Shown here in pieces: positions 9,040 to 18,500 of a stretch of 64,000 nucleotides of DNA. Source of the stretch: Methylobacterium sp. WL1 (GTDB lineage: Bacteria > Pseudomonadota > Alphaproteobacteria > Rhizobiales > Beijerinckiaceae); the NCBI RefSeq assembly GCF_008000895.1, contig NZ_CP042823.1, positions 3,376,001-3,440,000 of the forward strand, given 5' to 3'. The stretch's first letter is position 1. Each line of letters opens with the position of its first letter. The position numbers and the translations under genes are program-made. The notes under the pieces are model-generated. The model searched no databases and was not told the DNA's origin. It saw nothing but the letters and a program-made list of their open reading frames with translations.

Positions 9040-9291
9040 GATCCGGGATGGCGGATTATCCCGCACCCCTCGCGCGTTGCGGGGGGCTCGCGCTTGGTCT
9101 AGACCGCCGCACGCAGCGGACACGATTGCGGCGCATTCCTCGGGACAACCGCTGATCCGCCGCGAGCGGCGGGGCCGTGCCCTGCTGGCGGCGGCCGTAT
9201 GATGCGGGATTGCGGAAGCAGGCTTTCCGGGACCATCGTACGATAACGGAAGAGCCGGGGCGTGCTCCGGCGACGGAATCTGAGTCTGAAG

Positions 9292-10092
9292 ATGGAACGC
9301 GCACGCGTGGATCACGACGGCAAGCCGCTGACGAAACCGGTCGAGACCGGCACCTGGGCCAGCATCCGCGAGACGCTGAAGGTCGGCGTCCAGGCGCTGC
9401 TGATCGCCCTCGTGGTGCGCACGCTGCTGTTCCAGCCGTTCAACATCCCGTCGGGCTCGCTGGTGCCGACGCTGCTGATCGGCGATTACCTGTTCGTCTC
9501 CAAGTATTCCTACGGGTACTCGAAGTACTCGCTTCCGCTGTCGGAATACATTCCGATTCAGGCGGATGGGCGCGTCTGGGCGGCCGAGCCGAAGCGCGGC
9601 GACATCGCGGTGTTCAAGCTGCCCAAGGACAATGCGACCGATTACATCAAGCGCGTGATCGGGCTGCCGGGCGACAAGATCCAGATGATCGACGGCGTGC
9701 TCAACATCAACGGCAAGGCGGTCAAGCGCGAGCGGATCGCCGATTACGAGACGACCGATCCCTACGGCCAGGCGACCAAGGTGCCCCAATACCTCGAGAC
9801 GCTGCCGAACGGCGTCGTTCACCGGGTGATCGAGCGGGACGGCGACAACGGGTTCTGGGACAAGACCGAACTCTACACCGTGCCGAGCGGTCATTTCTTC
9901 ATGATGGGCGACAACCGGGACAATTCCACCGATTCGCGGGATCTCGCCAGCGTCGGCTACGTGCCCTTCGCCAACCTGGTCGGGCGCGCCGAGATGATCT
10001 TCTTCTCGATCGACGAGGGCACCCCGGCCTGGCAGCTCTGGAACTGGCCGGCCCACGTGCGCTGGTCGCGCCTGTTCTCGACCATCCATTGA
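9292..10092 (+). CDS. lepB: Signal peptidase I
   Basis: A 266-residue membrane-anchored S26 peptidase that removes signal peptides at the periplasmic face. One N-terminal transmembrane segment (about residues 28-46, VQALLIALVVRTLLFQPF) precedes the catalytic serine in IPSGSLVPTLLIGDYL. The catalytic lysine lies in DYIKRVIGLPGDKI, and the GDNRDNSTDSR box is present. The residue after the nucleophilic Ser is Leu rather than the commoner Met. The start is uncertain: an upstream in-frame GTG at 9262 has a GGAAG box, while the ATG at 9292 gives the more typical N-terminus. The stop overlaps the rnc start. Confidence 0.94.
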   Translation: MERARVDHDGKPLTKPVETGTWASIRETLKVGVQALLIALVVRTLLFQPFNIPSGSLVPTLLIGDYLFVSKYSYGYSKYSLPLSEYIPIQADGRVWAAEPKRGDIAVFKLPKDNATDYIKRVIGLPGDKIQMIDGVLNINGKAVKRERIADYETTDPYGQATKVPQYLETLPNGVVHRVIERDGDNGFWDKTELYTVPSGHFFMMGDNRDNSTDSRDLASVGYVPFANLVGRAEMIFFSIDEGTPAWQLWNWPAHVRWSRLFSTIH

Positions 10093-10868
10093 ACGGCCCG
10101 GACTTGGACGAGGCTGGACAGGCCCGACCGTCTTCCCGGGCGCGGCGTTCCCACAAGCCCAGGCCGCCGCTCGGTGTCCTGGAGGAGCGGATCGGCCACA
10201 CCTTCGCCGATCAGAACCTGCTGACCCGGGCCCTGACCCATACCAGCAAGGCCATCGGACGCGGCGGCAGCTACCAGCGCCTGGAATTCCTCGGCGACCG
10301 CGTGCTCGGGCTGGCGGTGGCGGACCGGCTCTATGCCGCCTTTCCGGACGCCGACGAGGGTGACCTATCGCGTCGCCTGGCCGGCCTCGTGCGCCGGGAG
10401 ACCTGCGCGGCGGTGGCGGCCTCCTGGGAGGTCGGGCCGCACCTGATCCTCGGCCAGGGCGAGGTGATGGGCGGCGGCCGCCGCAACCAGACGATCCTGG
10501 CCGACGTGTGCGAGGCGATCCTCGGGGCGGTCTACCTCGATGCCGGCTTCGACGCGGCGCGCCTGATCGTCGAGGCGCATTTCCACCCGACCGAGCCCCT
10601 GTCGGCCCATCGCGGCCGCGACGCGAAATCCGCCTTGCAGGAATGGGCAATGGGCCGGAGCCTGCCGATCCCCATTTACGCGGTGGTCGAGCGCACCGGC
10701 CCGGATCATGCGCCCCGGTTCCGCATTGCCGTACAGGTCGAGGGGCTCGAGCCGGGACACGGCGAGGGCACCTCGAAGCGTGTCGCCGAGCAGGAGGCCG
10801 CCCGCGCGCTGATGGAGCGCGAGGGTATCGGTACCGTCCCCGAGGCGGGACCGACGGAGACAGCATGA
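10089..10868 (+). CDS. rnc: Ribonuclease III
   Basis: A 259-residue dsRNA endonuclease that processes rRNA precursors and structured mRNA. The RNase III domain has the signature YQRLEFLGDRVLGLAVADRL and the second acidic cluster in ILADVCEAILGAVYLDAG. The C-terminal dsRNA-binding domain spans about residues 180-250 (KSALQEWAMG, SKRVAEQEAARALM). I chose the TTG at 10089 because it overlaps the lepB stop (TTGA) and gives the expected length; no ATG is available before the domain. The end overlaps era (ATGA). Confidence 0.93.
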   Translation: MNGPDLDEAGQARPSSRARRSHKPRPPLGVLEERIGHTFADQNLLTRALTHTSKAIGRGGSYQRLEFLGDRVLGLAVADRLYAAFPDADEGDLSRRLAGLVRRETCAAVAASWEVGPHLILGQGEVMGGGRRNQTILADVCEAILGAVYLDAGFDAARLIVEAHFHPTEPLSAHRGRDAKSALQEWAMGRSLPIPIYAVVERTGPDHAPRFRIAVQVEGLEPGHGEGTSKRVAEQEAARALMEREGIGTVPEAGPTETA

Positions 10869-11851
10869 CCGATCACGATCACGACGACGCACAGGATGAC
10901 GGCCCGGCCGAGGGCTCGGCACCGAAGGGCCCCTCGGCGCTCCCGGGCACGCCCGCCGATGCCCGGGCGGGCTTCGTCGCGCTCATCGGCGTGCCGAATG
11001 CCGGCAAGTCGACGCTCCTCAACAACCTGGTCGGCACGAAGGTATCGATCGTCTCACGCAAGGTGCAGACGACCCGGGCGCTGGTGCGCGGCATCTTGAT
11101 CGAGGGATCAGCCCAGGTCATCCTGGTCGACACCCCCGGCATCTTCGCGCCGAAGCGTCGGCTCGACAGGGCGATGGTGCATTCGGCCTGGAGCGGCGCC
11201 GCCGACGCGGATGCGGTGTGCCTGCTGGTCGACGCCTGCAAGGGCCTGGACGACGAGGTCGAGGCGATCCTGAGCCGACTGGGCGGGGTGAAGCGCGAGA
11301 AGATGCTGATCCTCAACAAGATCGACCTGATCCCGCGCGAGCGGCTGCTCGATCTCGCCGCCAAGCTCAATGCGGCCTCTCCCTTTGCCGAGACCTTCAT
11401 GATCTCAGCGCTCAAGGGCGATGGCGTCGGCGATCTCCGTCGGGCGCTCGCCGCCCGGATGCCACCGGGTCCGTGGCTCTATCCGGAGGATCAGGTCTCG
11501 GACGCGCCGCTGCGCATGCTCGCCGCCGAGATCACCCGGGAGAAAATCTACGACCGGCTGCACGAGGAATTGCCATACCGGTCCACGGTCGAGACCGACC
11601 AGTGGCAGATCCGGGCGGATGGGTCGGTGCGGATCGAGCAGACGATCTTCGTCGAGCGCGAGAGCCAGCGCTCGATCGTCCTGGGCAAGGGCGGCCAGAC
11701 CATCAAGGCGATCGGCCAGGCGGCCCGCATCGAAATCGCCGAGGCGGCGGACACGATGGTCCACCTGTTCCTGCACGTGAAGGTCCGGGAGAACTGGGCC
11801 GACGACCCGGCCCGCTACCGCGAGATGGGTCTCGAATTCCCGCGCGGCTGA
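10865..11851 (+). CDS. era: GTPase Era
   Basis: A 328-residue GTPase that binds the 3' end of 16S rRNA and helps mature the 30S subunit. The G motifs are G1 GVPNAGKSTL, switch region RKVQTTRALVRG, G3 DTPGIF and G4 NKIDLI. The KH domain contains VLGKGGQTIKAIGQAAR. About 30 extra N-terminal residues are rich in Asp and His. The start ATG overlaps the rnc stop, so lepB, rnc and era form a tightly coupled operon. Confidence 0.97.
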   Translation: MTDHDHDDAQDDGPAEGSAPKGPSALPGTPADARAGFVALIGVPNAGKSTLLNNLVGTKVSIVSRKVQTTRALVRGILIEGSAQVILVDTPGIFAPKRRLDRAMVHSAWSGAADADAVCLLVDACKGLDDEVEAILSRLGGVKREKMLILNKIDLIPRERLLDLAAKLNAASPFAETFMISALKGDGVGDLRRALAARMPPGPWLYPEDQVSDAPLRMLAAEITREKIYDRLHEELPYRSTVETDQWQIRADGSVRIEQTIFVERESQRSIVLGKGGQTIKAIGQAARIEIAEAADTMVHLFLHVKVRENWADDPARYREMGLEFPRG

Positions 11852-11898
11852 ACCGGGTATCAAGGGGCGAGGCCCTTTGGCGGGGTTCGGCGGCTGAG

Positions 11899-11917
11899 CC
11901 CCTGAGACATTCAGGGG
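11899..11917. terminator. Hairpin between convergent era and prolyl oligopeptidase genes
   Basis: CCCCTGA (11899-11905) pairs perfectly with TCAGGGG (11911-11917) around a five-base loop, in the 77 bases between two convergent genes. There is no strong T-run on either side. The position suits a bidirectional terminator, but the function is inferred. Confidence 0.5.
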
Positions 11918-11928
11918 TCTCGCGTTCG

Positions 11929-14007
11929 TCAGGCGTCCGGTTCGGACCAGCCGATCGACCGGCGCAGGAAGGTCAGGCACAGCGCCAGGAAGGCCGCCGC
12001 CTCGGCATTGTCCTTGCCGTAGCCGTGTCCGCCCGAGGCCGGCTCGTAGAAGGCCGCGTCATAGCCCAGCGCGTTCAGCTTCCGGGCCATCTTGCGTGCG
12101 TGGCCCGGATGCACGCGGTCGTCACGGCGGCTCGTAGCCAGCAGGATCGGCGGGTAGGGCCGGTCTGCTTCAGCCGCATGGTAGGCCGAGATCGCACGGA
12201 TGAACGCCCAGTCCTGCGGGTCGTCCGGATCGCCGTATTCGGCGATCCAGCTCGCCCCGGCCAGGAGCTTAGTGTAGCGGCGCATGTCGATCAGCGGGAT
12301 CGTGCAGAACAGGGCCCCGAACCGCTCCGGATAGCGGGTCAGCATGTTGGCGATAAGCAGGCCGCCGTTCGATCCGCCCTCCGCGGCGATCCGGCCCGGC
12401 CGCGTCACGCCGCGCGCGACGAGGTCGGCCGCGACCGCTGCGAAGTCGTCATGCGCCCGGGTCTTGCCCTCGCGGCGGCCGGCATCGTGCCAGCGCGTCC
12501 CGAACTCGCCGCCGCCGCGGATATTGGCGACGACGTTCGTACCGCCCCGCTCCATCCAGAGCTTCCCGAGAACCGGCGCGTAGCTCGGCAGCAGCGGGAT
12601 CCGGAACCCGCCGTAGGCGGTCATGTGCACCGGGGCCTCGCCGGTCTGGCCCTCCGGGCCGGTCTGAACATAGGGAACGCGCGTTCCGTCGGCCGAGATC
12701 GCCTCATGCCGGGTCACGCGCAATCCACGCGCGTCGAAGGCCGGCGGCGTTGCGCGTAAGACCGCGGGTGCTCCGAGATCCGGCGCGATGATGAGGAGCG
12801 TCGCGGGCGTCACGGGGTCGTGCACCAGCGCCAGCAGCGTGCCGTCCGCCTCCTCGGGATCGCCGTCGAGGGGCCAGACATTGACGCTGCCGAGCGCCGG
12901 CAGCCCCTCCAACGGCTGCGTCGTCCAAGTATCGTCCCCCGGCGTGCAAACCGTGTAGGTCGGGCGCAGATCGTCGAGCGCATGCACGAACAGGCGCCCC
13001 GCCGACCAGAACACGTCCTGGAGCGCGCGGCGCTCGTCCGGTTGCCACAGCACCGCGAAGTCGCGACGTCCGGCCAGGAACTCGGAGAGCGGCAGCGCCA
13101 GCACGGTGTCGGTCGCGTGCTCTACGCCGTCCACGGGCCAGGGCTGGCGCGGTCGCACGGCGAGGTAATCCCGGTCGATCTGCACATCCGCGTCGGAGGG
13201 CAGGTCGAGCTCCGTGCGCGGGCCAGTCCGGTCGCCCAAGTGGATCTTCGTATCGAAGAAGCCGACCTGCTCGATGAAGACGAGCCGCTCGACGCCCGTC
13301 TCCCGATCGACCGAGGCCCATGCGGCCATGCTGGTCTCGGGCACGTCGAACAGCACCGCAGCGGCCTGTGGATCCGAGCCGCGCGATACTATCCGAATGG
13401 TGCGTGGGTAGCCCGCACGTGTGGCCATGCCGTCGCCGTAGGCGCTCGACACCAGCAGCGTATCGCGGTCGAGCCAGGCAGCCCCGCCCTTCGCCTCAGG
13501 CAGGACGAAGCCGTCGGCCACGAAGCGGCAGGCCGTCAGGTCGAATTCGCGCACGACCTTGGCATCGCCGCCGCCCCGGCTGAGGGAGAGCAGGGCTCGA
13601 TCATGGCCGTCCTTCAGGATCGACGATCCGGCCCAGACCCAATCCTCGCCCTCCGCGACGGCGAGGGCGTCGAGATCGAGCAGGATGTCCCAGTCCGGCA
13701 CCCCGGTCCGGAAGCTCGCCTCGTCGGTGCGCCGCCACAGACCGCGCGGATGCTCGGCATCCTTCCAGACATTGTACAGCTGTCCGCCGCGCCGCGAGAC
13801 CAGCGGGATCCGATCCGGCCGATCGAGGATCGCACGTGCGAGGTCGCGGTCCCGGGCGAAGGCGGCATCGCCGTAGCGGGCGAGGGTCTCGGTGTTGCGC
13901 CCCTCGACCCAGGCCAGCGCCTCCGGCCCGTCAATCTCCTCCAGCCAGAGATAGGGATCGTCGTCCGGATGCTGCAGGGACGGGCGCGGATCGATCGGAA
14001 CGGTCAT
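11929..14007 (-). CDS. Prolyl oligopeptidase family (S9A) serine peptidase
   Basis: About 692 residues. The N-terminal propeller begins PYLWLEEIDGPEALAWVE, typical of S9A. The C-terminal alpha/beta hydrolase domain begins near YGGFRIPLLPSY. The catalytic triad is visible: Ser in EGGSNGGLLI, Asp in SRRDDRVHPGHARK and His in GGHGYGKDN. The family cuts short peptides after proline. No signal peptide is seen, so the enzyme is probably cytoplasmic. The ATG at 14007 is preferred; an in-frame GTG at 14016 adds three residues. It is convergent with era and divergent from the methyltransferase gene. Confidence 0.92.
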   Translation of the reverse strand: MTVPIDPRPSLQHPDDDPYLWLEEIDGPEALAWVEGRNTETLARYGDAAFARDRDLARAILDRPDRIPLVSRRGGQLYNVWKDAEHPRGLWRRTDEASFRTGVPDWDILLDLDALAVAEGEDWVWAGSSILKDGHDRALLSLSRGGGDAKVVREFDLTACRFVADGFVLPEAKGGAAWLDRDTLLVSSAYGDGMATRAGYPRTIRIVSRGSDPQAAAVLFDVPETSMAAWASVDRETGVERLVFIEQVGFFDTKIHLGDRTGPRTELDLPSDADVQIDRDYLAVRPRQPWPVDGVEHATDTVLALPLSEFLAGRRDFAVLWQPDERRALQDVFWSAGRLFVHALDDLRPTYTVCTPGDDTWTTQPLEGLPALGSVNVWPLDGDPEEADGTLLALVHDPVTPATLLIIAPDLGAPAVLRATPPAFDARGLRVTRHEAISADGTRVPYVQTGPEGQTGEAPVHMTAYGGFRIPLLPSYAPVLGKLWMERGGTNVVANIRGGGEFGTRWHDAGRREGKTRAHDDFAAVAADLVARGVTRPGRIAAEGGSNGGLLIANMLTRYPERFGALFCTIPLIDMRRYTKLLAGASWIAEYGDPDDPQDWAFIRAISAYHAAEADRPYPPILLATSRRDDRVHPGHARKMARKLNALGYDAAFYEPASGGHGYGKDNAEAAAFLALCLTFLRRSIGWSEPDA

Positions 14008-14261
14008 GGCAGACACGATAGACCCGGATCCGGGGTTTCGTGAACGGCTGTGGCCGCGTCAGTTTGCACACACGCACCGGTTGCCGGTTGGAGGCTCGGT
14101 CGAGATCGGACGGCGAGGTGCGCGGATCCTGAGGCTGGGCTTCCGGGCCCATTCCAGTGTAACAGGCATCGTTCCCCCCGGATGATCCGAGTCGGGCGCG
14201 GGTTTCCCGCTCCGCCGTGGATTCGCGTTCCGATGCCAGCTCTCCAGATCCTGAATCATTC

Positions 14262-15167
14262 ATGCGCCACGCCGTCTACGGCCTGCCGCCGGTTGACCTC
14301 GCCGAGGTCCCCGGTGACGCCGTCCAGCTGTCCCCCCTGATCCCCGGCTCTGCCCGGCTCGAAGATCTGTCCGAGGGCAGCCTCGACGCCGCGACCGTGC
14401 TGGCACCGCCCGGCACTATCGAGCGGCGCTACGTCCTCGCCCATACGTTGCGGGCCCTCGTGCCCGGCGGCCGGATGATGGCGCTCGCCCCGAAGGACCG
14501 GGGTGGTGCCCGGCTGGCCAAGGAGTTGGCCGCCTTCGAATGCCAAGCGGCCGACGAGCCGCGCCGCCACCACCGGATCTGCACGCTGGTGCGGCCGCCG
14601 GAACCGACCGGGCTCGCGGCCGCGATCGACGAGGGCGGGCCGCGCCACGTCGACAACCTGGCCTTGTGCACGCAGCCGGGCATCTTCTCCTGGGATCGGC
14701 TCGATCCCGGCACGGCGCTGCTCCTGGCCAACCTTCCGGCGATGAAGGGACGGGGCGCCGATCTCGGCTGCGGCCTCGGGATCCTGTCCCGGGTAATCCT
14801 GGGTTCGCCCGCCGTCACGGCGCTGACGCTGGTCGAGGTCGATCGCCGCGCCGTAGACATGGCGCATCGCAACGTCGCCGACCCGCGCGCCACGATCGTC
14901 TGGGCCGACATCCGGGCGGGCGGCACGGTACCGGGGAGCCTCGATTTCGTCGTCATGAATCCGCCGTTCCACGATGGCGGCACCGAGGACCAGGCGCTCG
15001 GCCGGACGTTCATCGCCCGGGCCGCCGAGGCGTTGCGGAAGGGCGGCACGCTGTGGCTCGTGGCCAACGCGCACCTCCCGTACGAGACCGCCCTAGGGGC
15101 GGCCTTCCGCGACGTCGCGGTCACGGTGCAGGCCGGCGGCTACCGGGTCTACGAGGCGCGCCGATGA
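14262..15167 (+). CDS. RsmC-like class I SAM-dependent methyltransferase
   Basis: About 301 residues with an RsmC-type layout: a degenerate N-terminal domain and a C-terminal methyltransferase domain. The latter has the SAM-binding GADLGCGLGILSRVIL and the adenine/guanine N-methyltransferase signature DFVVMNPPFHDGG, as in 16S rRNA G1207 N2-methyltransferase. A GTG at 14217 would add 15 residues; neither start has a clear Shine-Dalgarno. The stop overlaps the next gene (ATGATG), a pseudouridine synthase, so two rRNA-modifying enzymes appear to be coupled. Confidence 0.85.
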   Translation: MRHAVYGLPPVDLAEVPGDAVQLSPLIPGSARLEDLSEGSLDAATVLAPPGTIERRYVLAHTLRALVPGGRMMALAPKDRGGARLAKELAAFECQAADEPRRHHRICTLVRPPEPTGLAAAIDEGGPRHVDNLALCTQPGIFSWDRLDPGTALLLANLPAMKGRGADLGCGLGILSRVILGSPAVTALTLVEVDRRAVDMAHRNVADPRATIVWADIRAGGTVPGSLDFVVMNPPFHDGGTEDQALGRTFIARAAEALRKGGTLWLVANAHLPYETALGAAFRDVAVTVQAGGYRVYEARR

Positions 15168-15904
15168 TGGCGACGAAGTCCGTCCGGCTCGACAAGCTGC
15201 TCGCCAACCTCGGCTACGGATCGCGCCGCGAGATCCAGAATCTGGCGCGGGGCGGCGCGATCCTGCTGGACGGCGCGGAGGTGGCGGATGCCGGTGACCG
15301 GATCGCCCTCGATCCGGACCTCCCGCAGCGGCTGACCATCGACCGCGCACCGGTCGATCCGTTGCCGGGGCTGTGCCTGATGCTGCACAAACCGCTGGGC
15401 GTGACCTGCTCGCACAAGGAGGCCGGCCCGCTGGTCTACGGGCTGCTGCCGGAGCGCTGGCGGCGGCGCGACCCGCCGCTCTCGACGGTGGGGCGCCTCG
15501 ACAAGGAGACCTCGGGCCTGCTGCTGCTCACCGATGACGGCGCATTGCTGCATCGGATCATCGCCCCCAAGGCGAACGTGGCGAAGCGCTACCGGGTCAC
15601 CCTGGACCGGCCACTCGACGGGACCGAAGCGGCCACCTTCGCGTCCGGCACGCTGATGCTGGAGGGTGAGGACCGGCCGTTGCTGCCGGTGCAGTTGGAG
15701 CAGGAAGATCCGGCCCACTGCGCGGTCACGCTGACCGAGGGCCGTTACCACCAAGTCCGCCGAATGTTCGCGGCGATCGGCAACCATGTCGTGGCGCTGC
15801 ATCGGGACCGAATCGGGGGGCTCGACCTGCCGACCGACCTTCCGGCCGGGGGGTATCGGGTGATGAACGAGCCCGATGTTGCGAGGGTGTTTGCCGCCCC
15901 TTGA
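15164..15904 (+). CDS. RsuA/RluB-family pseudouridine synthase
   Basis: About 246 residues. An N-terminal S4 RNA-binding domain (VRLDKLLANLGYGSRREIQ, residues about 6-60) is followed by the synthase domain with the catalytic aspartate in STVGRLDKETSGLLLLTDDG and a later EGRYHQVRRMFAAIGNHV. This is the small-subunit RsuA type that makes pseudouridine 516 in 16S rRNA. RluB/E/F-like specificity cannot be excluded. Start at 15164 (ATG, overlapping the upstream stop) or 15167. Confidence 0.9.
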   Translation: MMATKSVRLDKLLANLGYGSRREIQNLARGGAILLDGAEVADAGDRIALDPDLPQRLTIDRAPVDPLPGLCLMLHKPLGVTCSHKEAGPLVYGLLPERWRRRDPPLSTVGRLDKETSGLLLLTDDGALLHRIIAPKANVAKRYRVTLDRPLDGTEAATFASGTLMLEGEDRPLLPVQLEQEDPAHCAVTLTEGRYHQVRRMFAAIGNHVVALHRDRIGGLDLPTDLPAGGYRVMNEPDVARVFAAP

Positions 15905-16021
15905 AGCGGCCTCCGGCGAACGTCAGCATAGCGAATGCGACGGCAGCCATCGGAGCATCATCAGAGCCGAGCGCGACCGGTTGCGAACGCCTCGAGCCGC
16001 TCCCTGCGCGTCACCCAAATC

Positions 16022-16050
16022 CTTGCATCGAGCCCCGTCCTCTGCTAAGC
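16022..16050 (+). promoter_or_regulatory. rpsB: Predicted sigma-70-type promoter for rpsB
   Basis: CTTGCA (16022-16027) and CTAAGC (16045-16050) are separated by exactly 17 bases. This resembles alphaproteobacterial promoters of strongly expressed translation genes. A small hairpin follows at 16077-16096 (GCCTCAT pairing with ATGAGGC), and the rpsB start is about 120 bases downstream. Predicted by eye only. Confidence 0.5.
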
Positions 16051-16171
16051 GCCCGCCCATCCCACACGCGGAGCCGGCCTCATGCCTGAATGAGGCGTCT
16101 TCCGGTGGCCGACCGAATCTTTCGGGCGGCTGCATCCCTCCGCGGCGGATCCAACCGGAGAGTAAAAAGAT

Positions 16172-17239
16172 ATGGCCGTCGATTTTTCTATGCGTCAGCT
16201 GCTCGAGGCGGGCGCCCATTTCGGTCACCAGTCGCACCGCTGGAACCCGAAGATGCAGCCGTACATTTTCGGCACCCGCAACAACATCCACATCATCGAC
16301 CTGGCCCAGACCGTCCCGGCGCTGCACACCGCGCTTCAGGCGGTGAGCGACACCGTGGCCAAGGGCGGCCGGGTGCTGTTCGTCGGCACCAAGCGCCAGG
16401 CCGCCGACACGATCGCGGACGCCGCCAAGCGCTCGGCCCAGTATTATGTGAACTCCCGCTGGCTGGGCGGCATGCTCACCAACTGGAAGACCATCTCGGG
16501 CTCGATCTCGCGCCTGCGCAAGGTCACCGAGACGCTCGAGACCGGCGGCCCGGGCCTGACCAAGAAGGAGCGCCTGATGCTGTCCCGTGAGAAGGACAAG
16601 CTGGAGAAGGCACTGGGCGGCATCAAGGACATGGGCGGCGTGCCGGACCTGCTGTTCGTGATCGACACCAACAAGGAGCAGCTGGCGATCAAGGAGGCCA
16701 ACCGCCTCGGGATCCCGGTGGCCGCGATCGTCGACACCAATTGCAACCCGGACGGCATCACCCACATCGTTCCGGCCAACGACGACGCCGGCCGCGCCAT
16801 CGCGCTTTACTGCGACCTGATCGCGAAGGCCGCCATCGACGGCATCTCGCGGGCCCAAGGGTCGTCGGGCGTCGATCTGGGCGCCTCCGAGGAGCCGCAG
16901 GCCGAGGAGCTGCCGGCCAACGACGCCGCCGCCGTCTCGGTCGAGTCCGACGCGCTCGATCCGGCCGACGTGGCGATGCTCGCCGAGACCACCGAGCATT
17001 TCGAGCTGCTCGCCGCCCCGCGCGGCGCGCCGGACGACCTGACCAAGCTCCACGGCGCCGGTCCGCAGATCGTCCAGAAGCTCAACGATGCCGGCATCTA
17101 CCACTACTGGCAGATCGCCGCGATGACGCCCGAGGAGGTCGCCAAGGTTGATTCCGACCTGAAGCTCAACGGCCGCATCGACCGCGACTCGTGGGTCTCG
17201 CAGGCTCGCGGCTTCGTCGAGGCCGCCGCCGCGGTGTAA
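16172..17239 (+). CDS. rpsB: 30S ribosomal protein S2 with C-terminal extension
   Basis: 355 residues, against about 240 in E. coli. The core (residues 1 to about 235) begins [20 protein letters not shown] and includes [16 protein letters not shown] and [20 protein letters not shown]. Then comes an acidic linker and, from about residue 288, a small helical domain starting [20 protein letters not shown] that resembles helix-hairpin-helix-like modules. This extension is known in several Hyphomicrobiales. S2 joins the 30S late and works with S1. A GGAGAG box precedes the ATG. Cotranscription with tsf is likely. Confidence 0.97.
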   Translation: MAVDFSMRQLLEAGAHFGHQSHRWNPKMQPYIFGTRNNIHIIDLAQTVPALHTALQAVSDTVAKGGRVLFVGTKRQAADTIADAAKRSAQYYVNSRWLGGMLTNWKTISGSISRLRKVTETLETGGPGLTKKERLMLSREKDKLEKALGGIKDMGGVPDLLFVIDTNKEQLAIKEANRLGIPVAAIVDTNCNPDGITHIVPANDDAGRAIALYCDLIAKAAIDGISRAQGSSGVDLGASEEPQAEELPANDAAAVSVESDALDPADVAMLAETTEHFELLAAPRGAPDDLTKLHGAGPQIVQKLNDAGIYHYWQIAAMTPEEVAKVDSDLKLNGRIDRDSWVSQARGFVEAAAAV

Positions 17240-17252
17240 GCCTTCCGGACCT

Positions 17253-17281
17253 CGCGACGCCCCGGCCATCGGGGTGTCGCG
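17253..17281 (+). other. Perfect 12-bp hairpin between rpsB and tsf
   Basis: CGCGACGCCCCG (17253-17264) pairs with CGGGGTGTCGCG (17270-17281), including one G-U pair, around a five-base loop, 13 bases after the rpsB stop. No T-run follows. It may reduce read-through or protect the rpsB mRNA 3' end, setting the S2 to EF-Ts ratio. The structure is visible; the role is inferred. Confidence 0.6.
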
Positions 17282-17357
17282 GATCCAACCTTATCGGGCC
17301 CGGCCGCTCACCCGCGTGCCGGGCCTCTCTCATCCAGACCATACGAAAGGGACCGCC

Positions 17358-18284
17358 ATGGCCAACATCACCGCCGCGATGGTGAAGGAGCTCCGGGAGA
17401 AGACCGGCGCGGGCATGATGGACTGCAAGGGCGCGCTCAACGAGACGCAGGGCGACATCGAGGCGGCCATCGACTGGCTGCGCAAGAAGGGCCTCGCCAA
17501 GGCCGCGAAGAAGGCCGGCCGCGTCGCCGCCGAGGGCCTGGTCGCCGTGGAATCCGCCGGCCATCACGCTGCGATCGTCGAGGTCAATTCCGAGACCGAC
17601 TTCGTCGCCCGCAACGACGCCTTCCAGGCCTTCGCCCGCGAAGCCGCCAAGATCGCCCTCAACACCGACGGCACGCTGGAGGGTCTCCAGGCCGCCCATT
17701 TCCCGGGCGCCACTGAGACCGTCTCGGAGAAGCTGCAGAGCCTGATCGCCACAATCGGCGAGAATATGAACCTGCGGCGGGTCGCCAAGCTCGAGATCAA
17801 GAAGGGCGTGATCGCCTCCTACGTCCACAGCCAGGTCTCCGACGGCCTCGGCAAGATCGGCGTGCTGGTGGCGCTCGAGTCCGAGGGTGACGTCGAGGCC
17901 CTGTCGGCGCTCGGCCGCCAGATTGCCATGCACGTCGCCGCCACCAACCCGGTGGCGCTGGACGCGTCGGGCGTCGACGCCGCAACCCTGGAGCGCGAGT
18001 CGAACATCCTGCGCGAGAAGAACGCCGGCAAGCCGGATCACGTGCTCGCCAAGATCGTCGAGAGCGGCCTCAAGAGCTACTACAAGGAGGTCACCCTCCT
18101 GGAGCAGCCCTTCGTGCACGACGGCTCGAAGACGGTCAGCCAGGTGCTCAAGGAAGCCGCCGGCAAGGTCGGCGGCGCCGTCGCCCTGACCGGCTTCGTC
18201 CGCTACGCCCTGGGCGAAGGCATCGAGAAGGAAGAGGGCCCGGACTTCGCCACCGAAGTCGCCCAGCAGGCCGGCCGCGCCTGA
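17358..18284 (+). CDS. tsf: Elongation factor Ts
   Basis: A 308-residue nucleotide-exchange factor for EF-Tu. The N-terminal UBA-like domain begins [20 protein letters not shown]. The EF-Tu-contacting motif is [19 protein letters not shown], and the C-terminal part contains [12 protein letters not shown]. The ATG at 17358 is preceded by AAGGGA. The gene follows rpsB and is closed by a strong intrinsic terminator at 18317. Confidence 0.97.
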   Translation: MANITAAMVKELREKTGAGMMDCKGALNETQGDIEAAIDWLRKKGLAKAAKKAGRVAAEGLVAVESAGHHAAIVEVNSETDFVARNDAFQAFAREAAKIALNTDGTLEGLQAAHFPGATETVSEKLQSLIATIGENMNLRRVAKLEIKKGVIASYVHSQVSDGLGKIGVLVALESEGDVEALSALGRQIAMHVAATNPVALDASGVDAATLERESNILREKNAGKPDHVLAKIVESGLKSYYKEVTLLEQPFVHDGSKTVSQVLKEAAGKVGGAVALTGFVRYALGEGIEKEEGPDFATEVAQQAGRA

Positions 18285-18316
18285 TCCTTTTCGGACCCTT
18301 GGGTTCGGAAATTCGA

Positions 18317-18346
18317 AACCCCGCCCGGCGCGAGCCGGGCGGGGTT
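18317..18346 (+). terminator. Rho-independent terminator after tsf
   Basis: A perfect 13-bp stem: AACCCCGCCCGGC (18317-18329) with GCCGGGCGGGGTT (18334-18346) around a GCGA tetraloop, followed by TTATTTAT. It lies 33 bases after the tsf stop and closes the rpsB-tsf operon. Confidence 0.85.
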
Positions 18347-18500
18347 ATTTATGGGTGGGGCCACGATTTGAACGACGCGGCTTGGCGGTTCCAGGGCGGT
18401 GGCGGGCTCGAAGCGTTCCCTCGACACCGATCGATTGCTGCCCTCGAGCGGACGCTCATCGCGGCATCTGATGCACCGTGTCGACGTCCAGCACGCGCCT

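Noticed and set aside
9028-10866. Long minus-strand open frame (over 600 codons) opposite lepB and rnc
   Set aside because: Arginine/proline-rich shadow of real genes; high GC makes long antisense frames common. The plus-strand products have clear family motifs.
15923-17269. Long minus-strand frame opposite rpsB
   Set aside because: No recognisable domain, and rpsB on the other strand is certain.
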